Shown here piece by piece: positions 7,972-15,827 of a DNA stretch of 33,754 bases (positions are counted from its first letter, which is position 1; each line of letters begins with the position of its first letter). The DNA lies in the IMG/VR virus record IMGVR_UViG_3300028030_000292, positions 1-33,754 of that record; one strand, written 5' to 3'. The notes beneath the pieces are model-generated. The model did not search any database, was not told the origin of the DNA, and saw nothing but the letters and a program-made list of their open reading frames with translations. This stretch comes from a virus. The position numbers and the translations under genes were made by a program.

Positions 7972-8196
7972 ATGGCAGCAAAATGGATACAAGACATAGA
8001 ATTAAAGAAGGGCGCCCTACATAAAGAATTGGGGATTCCTGAAGACAAGAAAATCCCAATCACTTTATTAGAAAAAATAAAAGTCTTGAATATAGGAGAT
8101 AAATTAAAGTTACCAAATGGGAAAGTAATAATGATTACAAGGAAGCTAAAGAGAAGGGCAAATTTAGCCTTAAACTTTAAAAGGATGAATGGATGA
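7972..8196 (+). CDS. Small conserved phage protein (KWIQ/GALHKELGIP type)
   Basis: A 74-residue protein. The segment KWIQDIELKKGALHKELGIP followed by KKIP, and the C-terminal RRANLALNFKRM, match a small protein common in phage head gene clusters, usually with KWIQ..I.KPGAL...LG and a final RA.LA..L..M. Here about 20 extra residues (LLEKIKVLNIGDKLKLPNGK) sit between the two parts. Start 7972 is preferred over an ATG at 7960 because GAGG precedes it at normal distance. Its stop overlaps the next start (ATGA). Its function in the virion is unknown. Confidence 0.7.
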   Translation: MAAKWIQDIELKKGALHKELGIPEDKKIPITLLEKIKVLNIGDKLKLPNGKVIMITRKLKRRANLALNFKRMNG

Positions 8197-8765
8197 GTAC
8201 TGTAGAAGACTTCTTAAGCTCTGTTAGGTATCAAATAAACGATACTGGGGCGGTTGAATACTCAAACGATGAACTGATAGAATATTTAAATATTGCCATA
8301 CGGTTTTTATCTTCTGAGCTTATCGGGATAAGTTCCCATTTACTTTTAAAAGAAACAACAATCGCTTTAACAGATAATATGGGAGATTTACCTAGCGATT
8401 TTATAAAAGAAAAGGCTGTGCTTGATGCTGATGGCTACACTCTTTACAGTGCCCCACCTTCTGCAACGCTCAGCCAAATAATATACAAAATAATTGGAGA
8501 TAAAATTTATAGTAAAGCCAGTAGTCCTTTAACTCTATACTATTTTTATTTTTATCCTTCAGTTAGTGCTATAACGGATACCTTGCCAACTAAAGATTAT
8601 ATGGAGGATCTTTTAAAAGAAATGGTCATATTTTTGGCCTTAAATAGGAATGAATATAACCTTAGTACTGAAGGACAACTTTTGGCAAATTTTAAAGATA
8701 AAGTCTTAAGTCTTGCTAATTTTGGCAAGCAAAATTTAGACAGACAATTACCGTTTGTAATATGA
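8193..8765 (+). CDS. Head-to-tail adaptor protein
   Basis: A 190-residue protein whose start MSTVEDFLSSVRYQINDTG, followed by YSNDELIEYLNIAIRFLSSEL, is typical of the helical head-tail adaptor that docks on the portal ring of podoviruses such as SU10- and T7-like phages. The C-terminus (KDYMEDLLKEMVIFLALNRNE) supplies the closing helices. It overlaps the preceding gene by four bases and the following tail gene by four, so all three are probably coupled. Place between capsid and tail-nozzle genes supports the call. Confidence 0.7.
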   Translation: MSTVEDFLSSVRYQINDTGAVEYSNDELIEYLNIAIRFLSSELIGISSHLLLKETTIALTDNMGDLPSDFIKEKAVLDADGYTLYSAPPSATLSQIIYKIIGDKIYSKASSPLTLYYFYFYPSVSAITDTLPTKDYMEDLLKEMVIFLALNRNEYNLSTEGQLLANFKDKVLSLANFGKQNLDRQLPFVI

Positions 8766-10165
8766 GAATATCAAGCAAACATCCAGCAACAAAGACTATC
8801 CAGTTTATTGATTTTTCAGGCGGTCTAAATTTAGCTGTTCCACCTGAAGTTATTGCAAATAATGAATGTGTTGCCCTATATAATTTTGAATTTGAGCCAA
8901 GTTCTGGCGTGCTAAAAACTAGAGATGGACTAGAAAAGTTGGGAGAGTTGGCAAATCCTATTGATTCAATGTATTACGGACGAAATATTCAGCAGCTTTT
9001 AGTTGTGTCTGACAATCAATTATATAAATATAGTACTGGAACGTTTACTCTTATCGGTTCTTTGTCTGGAACAAAAACTCCAATTTATTGCGAATGGGAG
9101 AATAAAGTCTTGATAGCGTCTGGTGGAGCATTGCAAAGCTATGATGGCACCACATTAACAACAATTGCTGGCGCCCCAAATTCTGATTATGTAAATGTGC
9201 AATATGGAAGAGTAATAGTATCTCAAGAGGGCAGCGATTATCTTTATTGGTCGGGTGTTGGCGATGAGACTCAATGGGATTTTACATCAAATAAAGCTCT
9301 AATGCTGGAAGTTGGATATAAAGATGGTGGGAACATAATTGCGGTTCAAATGTTATCAAGAGATATAGTTGTTTTTAAAGACAATGGCAGGATATATCGT
9401 GTTGTTGGTCCATATCCTGATTGGGTGGTCTATGAAGTTGCGAATAAAGTTAGTGGCCTATCCAGATTATCAACTACAAGCATTGGGGATTATCTTGTAT
9501 TTCTTGACAGTGATGGAGTAAAAACTCTTCAAACCGTTATGGAATATGGCGATTTAAGAGCTACAAGTATTGGCGATAAAATAAATAAGTGGATAGTAAA
9601 AAATACGATGAAAGACTATGCTAGACTGTGGCATTCTAAGAGAAAAGGTCAGGTATGGATTAGGGCTCAAGATGATAAATTTGTGTATGTTTATCATTAT
9701 TTATTAAACGCCTGGACAATCTTTTATTTTAAAGACCAGTGCAATGCTTTAGCTGAAGATGCGTACAATTTATATGTTGCTCTTGGAAATATTCTATATA
9801 AAATGAATGATTTAATTCATACCGATGATGGAGAAAGTATACAGTCTAGGTTAATAACCAAAAGACTGTTTTCTAATTTTCCTTTTTTGGTTAAAAAAAT
9901 CAAATTTGCGTACGAAGGCCTTGAAGATGGTAGTGTAAACATACAAATCAACAATTATTATAGAAATATAACTATCCAAAAGGGTGGTGATATTGCTTAT
10001 TCAGATAATGATATCGCTTATTTAGACAACGACCCAGTTGTGTTTTATAATAGGCATGAATCTCAAAAGAGAACAAATTTTAGAACTCCTTATTTGCAGC
10101 CTGAAATTGTTGTAATTGGAGCAATAAGGTTTTTAGGCTTAATTATAGAAATAGTGGAGGTTTAG
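8762..10165 (+). CDS. Tail nozzle/hub protein, beta-propeller type
   Basis: A 467-residue protein with repeated propeller-like strands (for example QLLVVSDNQLYKYSTG, KVLIASGGALQSYDG and DIVVFKDNGRIYRVVG), as in the P22 gp10 and T7 gp12 nozzle or packaged-DNA stabilisation proteins. These sit below the adaptor and close the channel after packaging. The opening FIDFSGGLNLAVPPEVIANN and the later LYNFEFEPSSGVLKTRDG are standard for this group. It lies between adaptor and tailspike, as expected for a short tail. There is no enzymatic motif. Confidence 0.75.
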   Translation: MRISSKHPATKTIQFIDFSGGLNLAVPPEVIANNECVALYNFEFEPSSGVLKTRDGLEKLGELANPIDSMYYGRNIQQLLVVSDNQLYKYSTGTFTLIGSLSGTKTPIYCEWENKVLIASGGALQSYDGTTLTTIAGAPNSDYVNVQYGRVIVSQEGSDYLYWSGVGDETQWDFTSNKALMLEVGYKDGGNIIAVQMLSRDIVVFKDNGRIYRVVGPYPDWVVYEVANKVSGLSRLSTTSIGDYLVFLDSDGVKTLQTVMEYGDLRATSIGDKINKWIVKNTMKDYARLWHSKRKGQVWIRAQDDKFVYVYHYLLNAWTIFYFKDQCNALAEDAYNLYVALGNILYKMNDLIHTDDGESIQSRLITKRLFSNFPFLVKKIKFAYEGLEDGSVNIQINNYYRNITIQKGGDIAYSDNDIAYLDNDPVVFYNRHESQKRTNFRTPYLQPEIVVIGAIRFLGLIIEIVEV

Positions 10166-10166
10166 T

Positions 10167-12293
10167 ATGGGAGAATGGGGTTTAGGATATCCAGTAAATT
10201 TTACACCAACAGGAGATACCACTTCTCAAGCAATTGAAAAACATATCAACGAACTAAATCAAATTTATGGATATTTAAATAGAATCAGAAAGCTAGACTC
10301 TGGGATTAACGCTCCAACAGATCCAATACAAGATCATTTATGGCTAGACACATCAAATGGTATGCCAATTTTAAGAAGGTATGATGCTACGGCTGGAACT
10401 TGGGTTCCTGTAGACCGATTAACAGAAAGTCTGTCTGATGTGATTTCAACAATAGGTAGCGATAATGTAAGACTTAGTATTTCTAGTACAATTGATGTTC
10501 CAACCGATATTACAATTCCATCTAATGTATTTATTGATTTTGTATATCCAGGAAAATTTAATGTACAAACTCAAACAATAACTGGAGAAAATGTTGGAAC
10601 GGGAGATGGAACGACTACTGTTTTTAATTTGCAAGAAACTCCAATTTTAGAGGGTTCAGATACAATTTATGTAGATGGAACAGCACAAACTAGGAATACT
10701 GATTATACCATAAATTATGATACAGGCCAGATAACTTTTACAACTGCTCCTGCAAGTAGTGCAGTAATAACTGCTGATTACATTCATCAGTATGTTTTGA
10801 CTTTGAATTGTGGATTTAGGGCTGGTCTTTGGCAGATATTTGATGGAGATGGTGTTGTTACTGGTAGTCCTAAGATTGAAGCTGTATATCCAGAATGGTT
10901 TGGTGCAAAAGGTGATGGAGTAACAGATGATACAGATGCGATACAGAAAACAGTAAAGCTTGCTAATGGTAGAACTGTTAAATTCGGTTATAACGTTTAT
11001 AATATTACTACAAATATTGATGAGGGGTATGATGGCGAAATTAGAATTAGTGGAAGCGGGGAGTCTTTTTATACCCATATAGGGAGCAATGATACAACTT
11101 CTTTTGATGATGACTATTCTAATTATTCTAACAAAATAACAGTTATAAAATGCACATCTTGTAGTTTCATCGGTAAGCCAGATACCACAACGACTGCAAA
11201 TTATAACTCAAATTTAAAATTCTTAGAAAACATGATTATATATGCTGTTAATGGTGATGATCAAATCGGTATTCATATTCATCCTGTTGACACTATTATC
11301 CAAAATTGTTTTATTGCTAATTTTGGTTTATTCGGACTATTAACCCGTTCCGGTATAACATCCACTTTTAAAAACATCGGATTTAGAGCGAATGGATGGA
11401 ATTTAAGTGAATCTGGAACAATTGGTACCGACTATGGTTCAGGGTGTAATTTGAAAATTAATAGTGATATTACACCACAAAATTATCACACAATTAATTC
11501 TTCTTATCGTCCGACAACTTTTACTTTAAAAGATATTTATATATCTTCTAATAACACGTATAATGGGGCGACATATAGTGGATTAAGGGCAATACAAGCA
11601 CATGGATTAATAGATGCTAGTTTTATTAATGTTGGTTCTTATCAAGGATGGTGCTTTCAATTTTGTGATGTTACGCTTGACTCATGTCACATCGAAAATT
11701 ATGCTGAAAGTGGAACTCTCGCAAATGATAATACTCCTATTGAATTATATTTATACAGTAGTGGAACAACGTTAAATAATTGTTATATTGTAAATTTAGG
11801 GACAAATGCCACATCGTCGAGAGGTATAGTGAATAAGAGTTTATCTCAATATACTAACGGATTAGTTAACTTGCGCAGTGGTATAATTTCTAGTACTATA
11901 CCATATATAAAAAATATATATAGTGAAATTACTAGTCCAGCAGCAACGGCAACAACCTTAACTCATTCGTTTGATAATATTTTTGGTGATGAAACATTTG
12001 AAGGTTTTCAAGGACTGATTTATATTACTTTACAAAAGAAAGTTGATTATAAAGATTATTCACAAGCGATTTATCCATTATCCCGGTTTAGTGTTTCTGA
12101 TACTGTTTATACAAGGACTGGTACAAGTCTTGATAATTTCGATAGTGGAAGTGGAACAACATGGCAAAAGACAATTTCTGCGGTTAGGGCAAATGGGAAT
12201 AATTTAGAGATTGATGTTGACTGGGGGAGTTCTTGGAATAACGAAGTTTTCAGAGCGTCTATAACATTGATTGGTAATTGTATATATAATTAA
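10167..12293 (+). CDS. Tailspike/tail fibre with pectate-lyase-type beta-helix
   Basis: A 708-residue receptor-binding protein. The N-terminal ~100 residues (GYPVNFTPTGDTTSQAIEKH, then LWLDTSNGMPILRRYDATAG) look like the virion-attachment part. Near residue 240 is PEWFGAKGDGVTDDTDAIQK, the usual entry into a pectate-lyase-like right-handed beta-helix, and the rest is Ser/Thr/Asn-rich strand repeats ending in a compact beta domain. Such spikes bind and often cleave surface polysaccharide. No catalytic residues can be assigned by eye. GGAGG precedes the ATG. The host receptor is unknown. Confidence 0.85.
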   Translation: MGEWGLGYPVNFTPTGDTTSQAIEKHINELNQIYGYLNRIRKLDSGINAPTDPIQDHLWLDTSNGMPILRRYDATAGTWVPVDRLTESLSDVISTIGSDNVRLSISSTIDVPTDITIPSNVFIDFVYPGKFNVQTQTITGENVGTGDGTTTVFNLQETPILEGSDTIYVDGTAQTRNTDYTINYDTGQITFTTAPASSAVITADYIHQYVLTLNCGFRAGLWQIFDGDGVVTGSPKIEAVYPEWFGAKGDGVTDDTDAIQKTVKLANGRTVKFGYNVYNITTNIDEGYDGEIRISGSGESFYTHIGSNDTTSFDDDYSNYSNKITVIKCTSCSFIGKPDTTTTANYNSNLKFLENMIIYAVNGDDQIGIHIHPVDTIIQNCFIANFGLFGLLTRSGITSTFKNIGFRANGWNLSESGTIGTDYGSGCNLKINSDITPQNYHTINSSYRPTTFTLKDIYISSNNTYNGATYSGLRAIQAHGLIDASFINVGSYQGWCFQFCDVTLDSCHIENYAESGTLANDNTPIELYLYSSGTTLNNCYIVNLGTNATSSRGIVNKSLSQYTNGLVNLRSGIISSTIPYIKNIYSEITSPAATATTLTHSFDNIFGDETFEGFQGLIYITLQKKVDYKDYSQAIYPLSRFSVSDTVYTRTGTSLDNFDSGSGTTWQKTISAVRANGNNLEIDVDWGSSWNNEVFRASITLIGNCIYN

Positions 12294-12309
12294 CGGGAGG
12301 TTCTAACAA

Positions 12310-12435
12310 ATGACAACAAAATCAAAACTAAAATCAAATGCTTTAACATACATCGAAGACAACATTGAATATCCAATCCATTATTTTGAAAAACAAGGTC
12401 TTGTTGCTATAGAAGGGAGATTAACATGCAACTAA
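12310..12435 (+). CDS. Small unknown protein after the tailspike
   Basis: A 41-residue frame with a good ribosome site (GGGAGG eight bases before ATG) that overlaps the next gene by 10 bases. It begins with a basic segment (MTTKSKLKSN) followed by an acidic helix (TYIEDNIEYPIHYFEKQG). It fills what would otherwise be a 130-bp gap in a tightly packed operon, which is the main reason to accept it. It could be a tailspike chaperone by place, but nothing in the sequence proves that. Confidence 0.55.
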   Translation: MTTKSKLKSNALTYIEDNIEYPIHYFEKQGLVAIEGRLTCN

Positions 12436-12830
12436 TTCAAGCACAGACTCCAGAAATAATCTTAAAACTAAAAGATTACTGGAGAAAATATATAAAGAAG
12501 TTAAAAGAAGGCCTAGAAGAAGGTGAGCTAAATCGTTTAATGATGGCCTTTACGCCTTTAAATGTTAATAGATTGTTGATTTTGGTTGACAATAAGAAAG
12601 AAATCCATGGTTTTGTTTTGGTATTTATGGGTAATGTTTATAATGATTTATTTGTTGTCCAATGTTCTACAGACAGGCCAAAAGAAATGAAAAAGGCTTT
12701 AGTTGAGTTTGCAAAAAAGAGTGGTGCTACTGGCATATATTTCAACACAGAAAGAAGCCCAAGAGCCTGGAAGAGGCTTTTAAATGTAAAAAATATTGGT
12801 TATACAATGAAAATAAATTTAGGAGGCTAA
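12426..12830 (+). CDS. GNAT-fold-like virion protein (possible T7 gp13-type)
   Basis: A 134-residue protein with strand-helix order recalling a minimal acetyltransferase (GNAT) fold: strand RLLILVDNKKEIHGFVLVFM, strand DLFVVQCST, helix PKEMKKALVEFAKKSG, strand ATGIYFNTE, helix SPRAWKRLL, then IGYTMKINL. The acetyl-CoA-binding Q/RxxGxG/A loop is not seen, so enzymatic activity is doubtful. T7 gp13, a GNAT-related internal virion protein, occupies a similar place between tail and ejection genes, and such proteins recur in podoviruses. The ribosome site GGGAG supports this start. Confidence 0.5.
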   Translation: MQLIQAQTPEIILKLKDYWRKYIKKLKEGLEEGELNRLMMAFTPLNVNRLLILVDNKKEIHGFVLVFMGNVYNDLFVVQCSTDRPKEMKKALVEFAKKSGATGIYFNTERSPRAWKRLLNVKNIGYTMKINLGG

Positions 12831-12831
12831 A

Positions 12832-13551
12832 ATGGGTAGCCTATTTGGCAAATCTGAAACAAAAACAGTAACAACAAGGAATATTCCTGCTCAATCTTCG
12901 GAAGAAAGGCAACTGCTATCTCAGCTTGTTGATATATCTAATAAGCCATATACTCCATTGCCTGAATTACAACAAACACTAAAAACCTTTTATGAGCCAC
13001 TCCCTCAAACAATACAGGCGTTTTCTAATCCATATATGGCAATGTTGCCGTACGAGAGAAAGTGGGGAGACTTTTTGAACACATTTGCTCAAAGAGGCGT
13101 TGTAAATTCAACGCTAACTCAAAATGCAATGCGAGACTTAGGGCAGTCTTTAGCAGAAAGAGGGGCAGAATTGAAGACTAGAAGTCTTGGACTGCTTGAA
13201 GGTCTAAGGCAGCAATCTATGGCTAACAAGCTGCAAAGACTATCAATGTTGGACCAATTGCAACAAAAGAGTTTAGACAAACAATATCAAAAGATGTTCA
13301 ATATTTGGAATTCTCTTTATGCTGGCAGGATGGGAACGCCACCAACAACAGTAACTACTCAGACTGGTCCCTCTCCATTTGGTCAGGCTTTAGGAACTGC
13401 AATGGGGATGGCTGGATCCTATTGGTTGCCAATGGGTATTTCTTCGCTTGGGAGTGGTTTATCTTCTATGTTTAGTGGTGGTTCTCAAGTTGCAATGGCT
13501 GCACCTTCCATGGTCCCAGCGTCAACTGCTGGTGCGGTCCCCTTTGTATAA
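12832..13551 (+). CDS. Internal virion (DNA ejection) protein
   Basis: A 239-residue protein with a Gln-rich helical middle (about 105-165: QSLAERGAELKTRSLGLLEG, then QQSMANKLQRLSMLDQLQQK) and a Gly/Ser/Ala/Met-rich hydrophobic C-terminus from about 185 (FGQALGTAMGMAGSYWLPMG). This composition is typical of P22 gp7 or T7 gp14-like proteins, which leave the capsid before the DNA and insert into the host envelope. Its place before the other ejection genes supports this. AGGAGG precedes the ATG. Confidence 0.65.
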   Translation: MGSLFGKSETKTVTTRNIPAQSSEERQLLSQLVDISNKPYTPLPELQQTLKTFYEPLPQTIQAFSNPYMAMLPYERKWGDFLNTFAQRGVVNSTLTQNAMRDLGQSLAERGAELKTRSLGLLEGLRQQSMANKLQRLSMLDQLQQKSLDKQYQKMFNIWNSLYAGRMGTPPTTVTTQTGPSPFGQALGTAMGMAGSYWLPMGISSLGSGLSSMFSGGSQVAMAAPSMVPASTAGAVPFV

Positions 13552-13570
13552 TAACTAACAAGGAGATAAT

Positions 13571-14425
13571 ATGTGGGAGAAAGTATTCCATTTAAATAGC
13601 CAATTCCAAATGATAGAACTTTTAGCAGATAAAGAAACTGGACATATTAGATTAGACTTAAATTTGTGCACTCAGTTTCACAGTGCGGATGAATATAGAT
13701 ACCATGAGTTAGCAATATTCGCTCCTTTGGTTCTGTGTGAAAAGGACCCTAAGAAAGTTTTGGTTTTAGGGGGAGGAGACGGACTCGCTGCAAGAGAAGC
13801 TCTTAAGTTTGCAGAAAAAATTGTTGTTGTTGACATAGATCCTGAGATGACAAGGTTGGCCAAAGAAAATGAATTGATAAGAACTTTAAATAAAGACTCT
13901 TTCAATTCTGAAAAAGTAAAGATTTATAATAAAGACGCTTATAAATGGGTACAAGAATGCAGAAAAAATAAATATGATATTGTTTTTGCAGATTATCCGG
14001 ACCCTTCTAGTTTAGCTTTAGAAAAGTTATTTGAAGTAGAACATTACAAAGAGATTGAAAGGGTTTTAAAACCTGGGGGGGTTTTTATTTTACAGGCTGG
14101 TGGAGGCATGATTGTCCCTGTGATGTCAACTGTTGGAGCTAAATTAAGAAAAGTTTTTAAATATTGTTTTCCTATTAAAGTTGAGATGTTGGGGGGCATT
14201 CAGGGGTTTTGGATTGCAATGAACCACAAGCCTCAACCAGTTTGGGATAGACTGAAAGGGGTAGAAACAAGGGCTTTTGACAAGCAAATGTTTTTGTCGG
14301 CTACAAGCTGGAGTAAAGATTTAAGAACCTGGCTAAAAGAAGGAGATCCAGAAGATAGCGTTTATGATATGTATGTTTACGGGTTAGCCCTGGCAAATCA
14401 TTTAAGCTGGAGAACGAGGCAATGA
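13571..14425 (+). CDS. speE: Spermidine synthase homologue (aminopropyltransferase)
   Basis: Predicted to move an aminopropyl group from decarboxylated S-adenosylmethionine to a diamine such as putrescine. The family set looks complete: DEYRYHE (residues 40-46), the dinucleotide-type motif VLGGGDGLAARE (65-76), acidic VVDIDPEM (86-93), KDAYKWV (121-127) and the catalytic-site signature FADYPDPSS (139-147). The DYPDPSS form resembles the branch found in MFS-fused spermidine synthases, but no membrane part is present. At 284 residues the length is normal. It is flanked by ejection-protein genes and overlaps by four bases (ATGA) a gene for an AdoMet-decarboxylase-fold protein, the enzyme family that makes its co-substrate. 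The diamine acceptor cannot be told from sequence. Confidence 0.85.
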   Translation: MWEKVFHLNSQFQMIELLADKETGHIRLDLNLCTQFHSADEYRYHELAIFAPLVLCEKDPKKVLVLGGGDGLAAREALKFAEKIVVVDIDPEMTRLAKENELIRTLNKDSFNSEKVKIYNKDAYKWVQECRKNKYDIVFADYPDPSSLALEKLFEVEHYKEIERVLKPGGVFILQAGGGMIVPVMSTVGAKLRKVFKYCFPIKVEMLGGIQGFWIAMNHKPQPVWDRLKGVETRAFDKQMFLSATSWSKDLRTWLKEGDPEDSVYDMYVYGLALANHLSWRTRQ

Positions 14426-14892
14426 GAGGCAGATTGCAAGTTATTCATCTAAAAACTCTTCCTGTTTACATAAAGGCAGATAAAATCATAGAATTTTTAA
14501 ATAAATGTGTAGCAGCTATAGAGATGAAGCCTCATGGAGACATTAGATTAATAAAATATGACCCTCCCTTTGACAATCCTGCGCTATTTTCTTTTTTAGC
14601 TTTTCAACCTCTCAAGGAGAGTTATATTGCAATAGATACTTGGAGCGAACTTGAATATTTGAATATCGTGATAAATTCTTGCAAAAATTTTAATGTAAAC
14701 AAAGCAATAGGTGTTGCAATAAAAACATTTAACCCATACTTGGTTTGGTGTGGTTCTTCTGAAATATATACAGGAGAGCCAAAAACAAAAACTGTATTAT
14801 ATAGGAGAAAAAGATGGCTGGTTTATCTGAAAACATTTTTCAAAAACCTAATTATGGGAGATATTATAACGAAGCAGCCAAAAACCTCTTAA
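14422..14892 (+). CDS. AdoMet decarboxylase (SpeD)-fold protein, pyruvoyl type
   Basis: A 156-residue homologue of the bacterial class 1B S-adenosylmethionine decarboxylase. The core KESYIAIDTWSELEYLNIVI (residues 65-84) aligns with the family core SESHxxIHTWPEYGYAAVD. E66-S67 matches the self-cleavage pair that yields the pyruvoyl group, and C87 lies 20 residues after S67, as does the catalytic Cys83 after Ser63 in the Thermotoga enzyme. At the place of His68 there is D72, and the His after the Ser is Tyr. So the processing and catalytic frame is kept but one key residue differs. It may make decarboxylated AdoMet for the neighbouring synthase, may have a changed substrate, or may be inactive. 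Its last 79 bases overlap the next gene. Confidence 0.7.
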   Translation: MRGRLQVIHLKTLPVYIKADKIIEFLNKCVAAIEMKPHGDIRLIKYDPPFDNPALFSFLAFQPLKESYIAIDTWSELEYLNIVINSCKNFNVNKAIGVAIKTFNPYLVWCGSSEIYTGEPKTKTVLYRRKRWLVYLKTFFKNLIMGDIITKQPKTS

Positions 14893-15827
14893 TCGGATCT
14901 TTAGTGGGTGCCCTTGCAAAGGGAATAACTGGTTCAGATTCTTTTGCTGGTGGTTTACTTAAAGGTTGGACTGGCGGGACTCAAGGCTTGCTTAATCAAC
15001 AAATTCAGCAAGAGCAAGAACAGGCTCATTTAAAAAACAAACTAGCAACAGAAATGTTGATTAATAGTTTGCAACAGGAAGCTCAAAAAACAGCAGAACA
15101 AGCTACCAGACAGAGATTGTTGGCTCTAAGTCAAGGCCTAAAACAGGCATACAACAAGCATTTAAAACCAAATGGGACATTTGACCATGTAGGTTTTATG
15201 CACGATGCTACAACTCTATCTCTACAACTTGGATTTACCCCAGATGACATTAGAAAGATATTGCAAGAATATGCTCAACCACAAAAACAGCAAAAGCCAA
15301 GCAATAAGTATTTTAAAGTTGGAAATGCTTTAGTAAAAGTTGGTCCAGAAGGCAAAGCAGTTCCTATCTACCAGCAGCCAACAGTTCCCTCGCAGCAAGC
15401 AATACAACAAAACTTAGAAGGGAAATTGAACTTTGCCAAACAATTAATTGGTTCAGGAAGACAATATATTAGTACAGCTTTATCCCTAATAAAAAATAAA
15501 TACCAAGGCGCATTATTGCAACTAAACGAGCAAGATTTAGAAAACCCTCAAAACAGAGAAATCCTTACAAACTTTTTAATAAAACAGGCCAAAGCTGGCG
15601 ATCAAGAAGCAAAGAAGTTGTTGGATTATGTTTTAAGAGGATTCAAGTTAATGGATACAGGAGTTGAATTATATAAGCAGGTTGGACAAGCATATAATGT
15701 AGATTTGTCAGGTGAGAGACCTTCTGCTTTTAATGTCAACCCATATCTCAATCTAATGCAACCAAATAGCAACTCTACAAATGCTACAAGTGCTAATCCT
15801 TATCTTGAACTTTTAAAATCTAAATAA
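14814..15827 (+). CDS. Internal virion (DNA ejection) protein
   Basis: A 337-residue protein. It begins with a Gly/Ala-rich hydrophobic segment (LLIGSLVGALAKGITG, about 24-39), then a long Gln-rich helix (QQIQQEQEQAHLKNKLATEM, about 62-81) and further Gln/Asn-rich helices, the composition of podovirus ejection proteins. The ribosome site AGGAG and ATG lie inside the SpeD-like gene, so the first 79 bases are shared in two frames. The stop TAA overlaps the ATG at 15827. It probably acts with the giant downstream protein in forming the ejection channel. Confidence 0.65.
   Translation: MAGLSENIFQKPNYGRYYNEAAKNLLIGSLVGALAKGITGSDSFAGGLLKGWTGGTQGLLNQQIQQEQEQAHLKNKLATEMLINSLQQEAQKTAEQATRQRLLALSQGLKQAYNKHLKPNGTFDHVGFMHDATTLSLQLGFTPDDIRKILQEYAQPQKQQKPSNKYFKVGNALVKVGPEGKAVPIYQQPTVPSQQAIQQNLEGKLNFAKQLIGSGRQYISTALSLIKNKYQGALLQLNEQDLENPQNREILTNFLIKQAKAGDQEAKKLLDYVLRGFKLMDTGVELYKQVGQAYNVDLSGERPSAFNVNPYLNLMQPNSNSTNATSANPYLELLKSK

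Noticed and set aside
7660-7992. Minus-strand 110-codon frame across three small head genes
   Set aside because: Opposite to a packed plus-strand operon with clear ribosome sites; composition (Phe/Leu/Pro/Ser) is that of a shadow frame.
10656-11078. Minus-strand 140-codon frame inside the tailspike gene
   Set aside because: It lies wholly within a well supported plus-strand gene, is Ile/Ser/Asn/Cys-rich as expected of a complement frame, and has no ribosome site.
10900-12293. Possible codon-use shift in the tailspike C-terminal half (CGT arginine codons)
   Set aside because: CGT also occurs in the coat gene, so the contrast is not clear by eye; a codon count would be needed.
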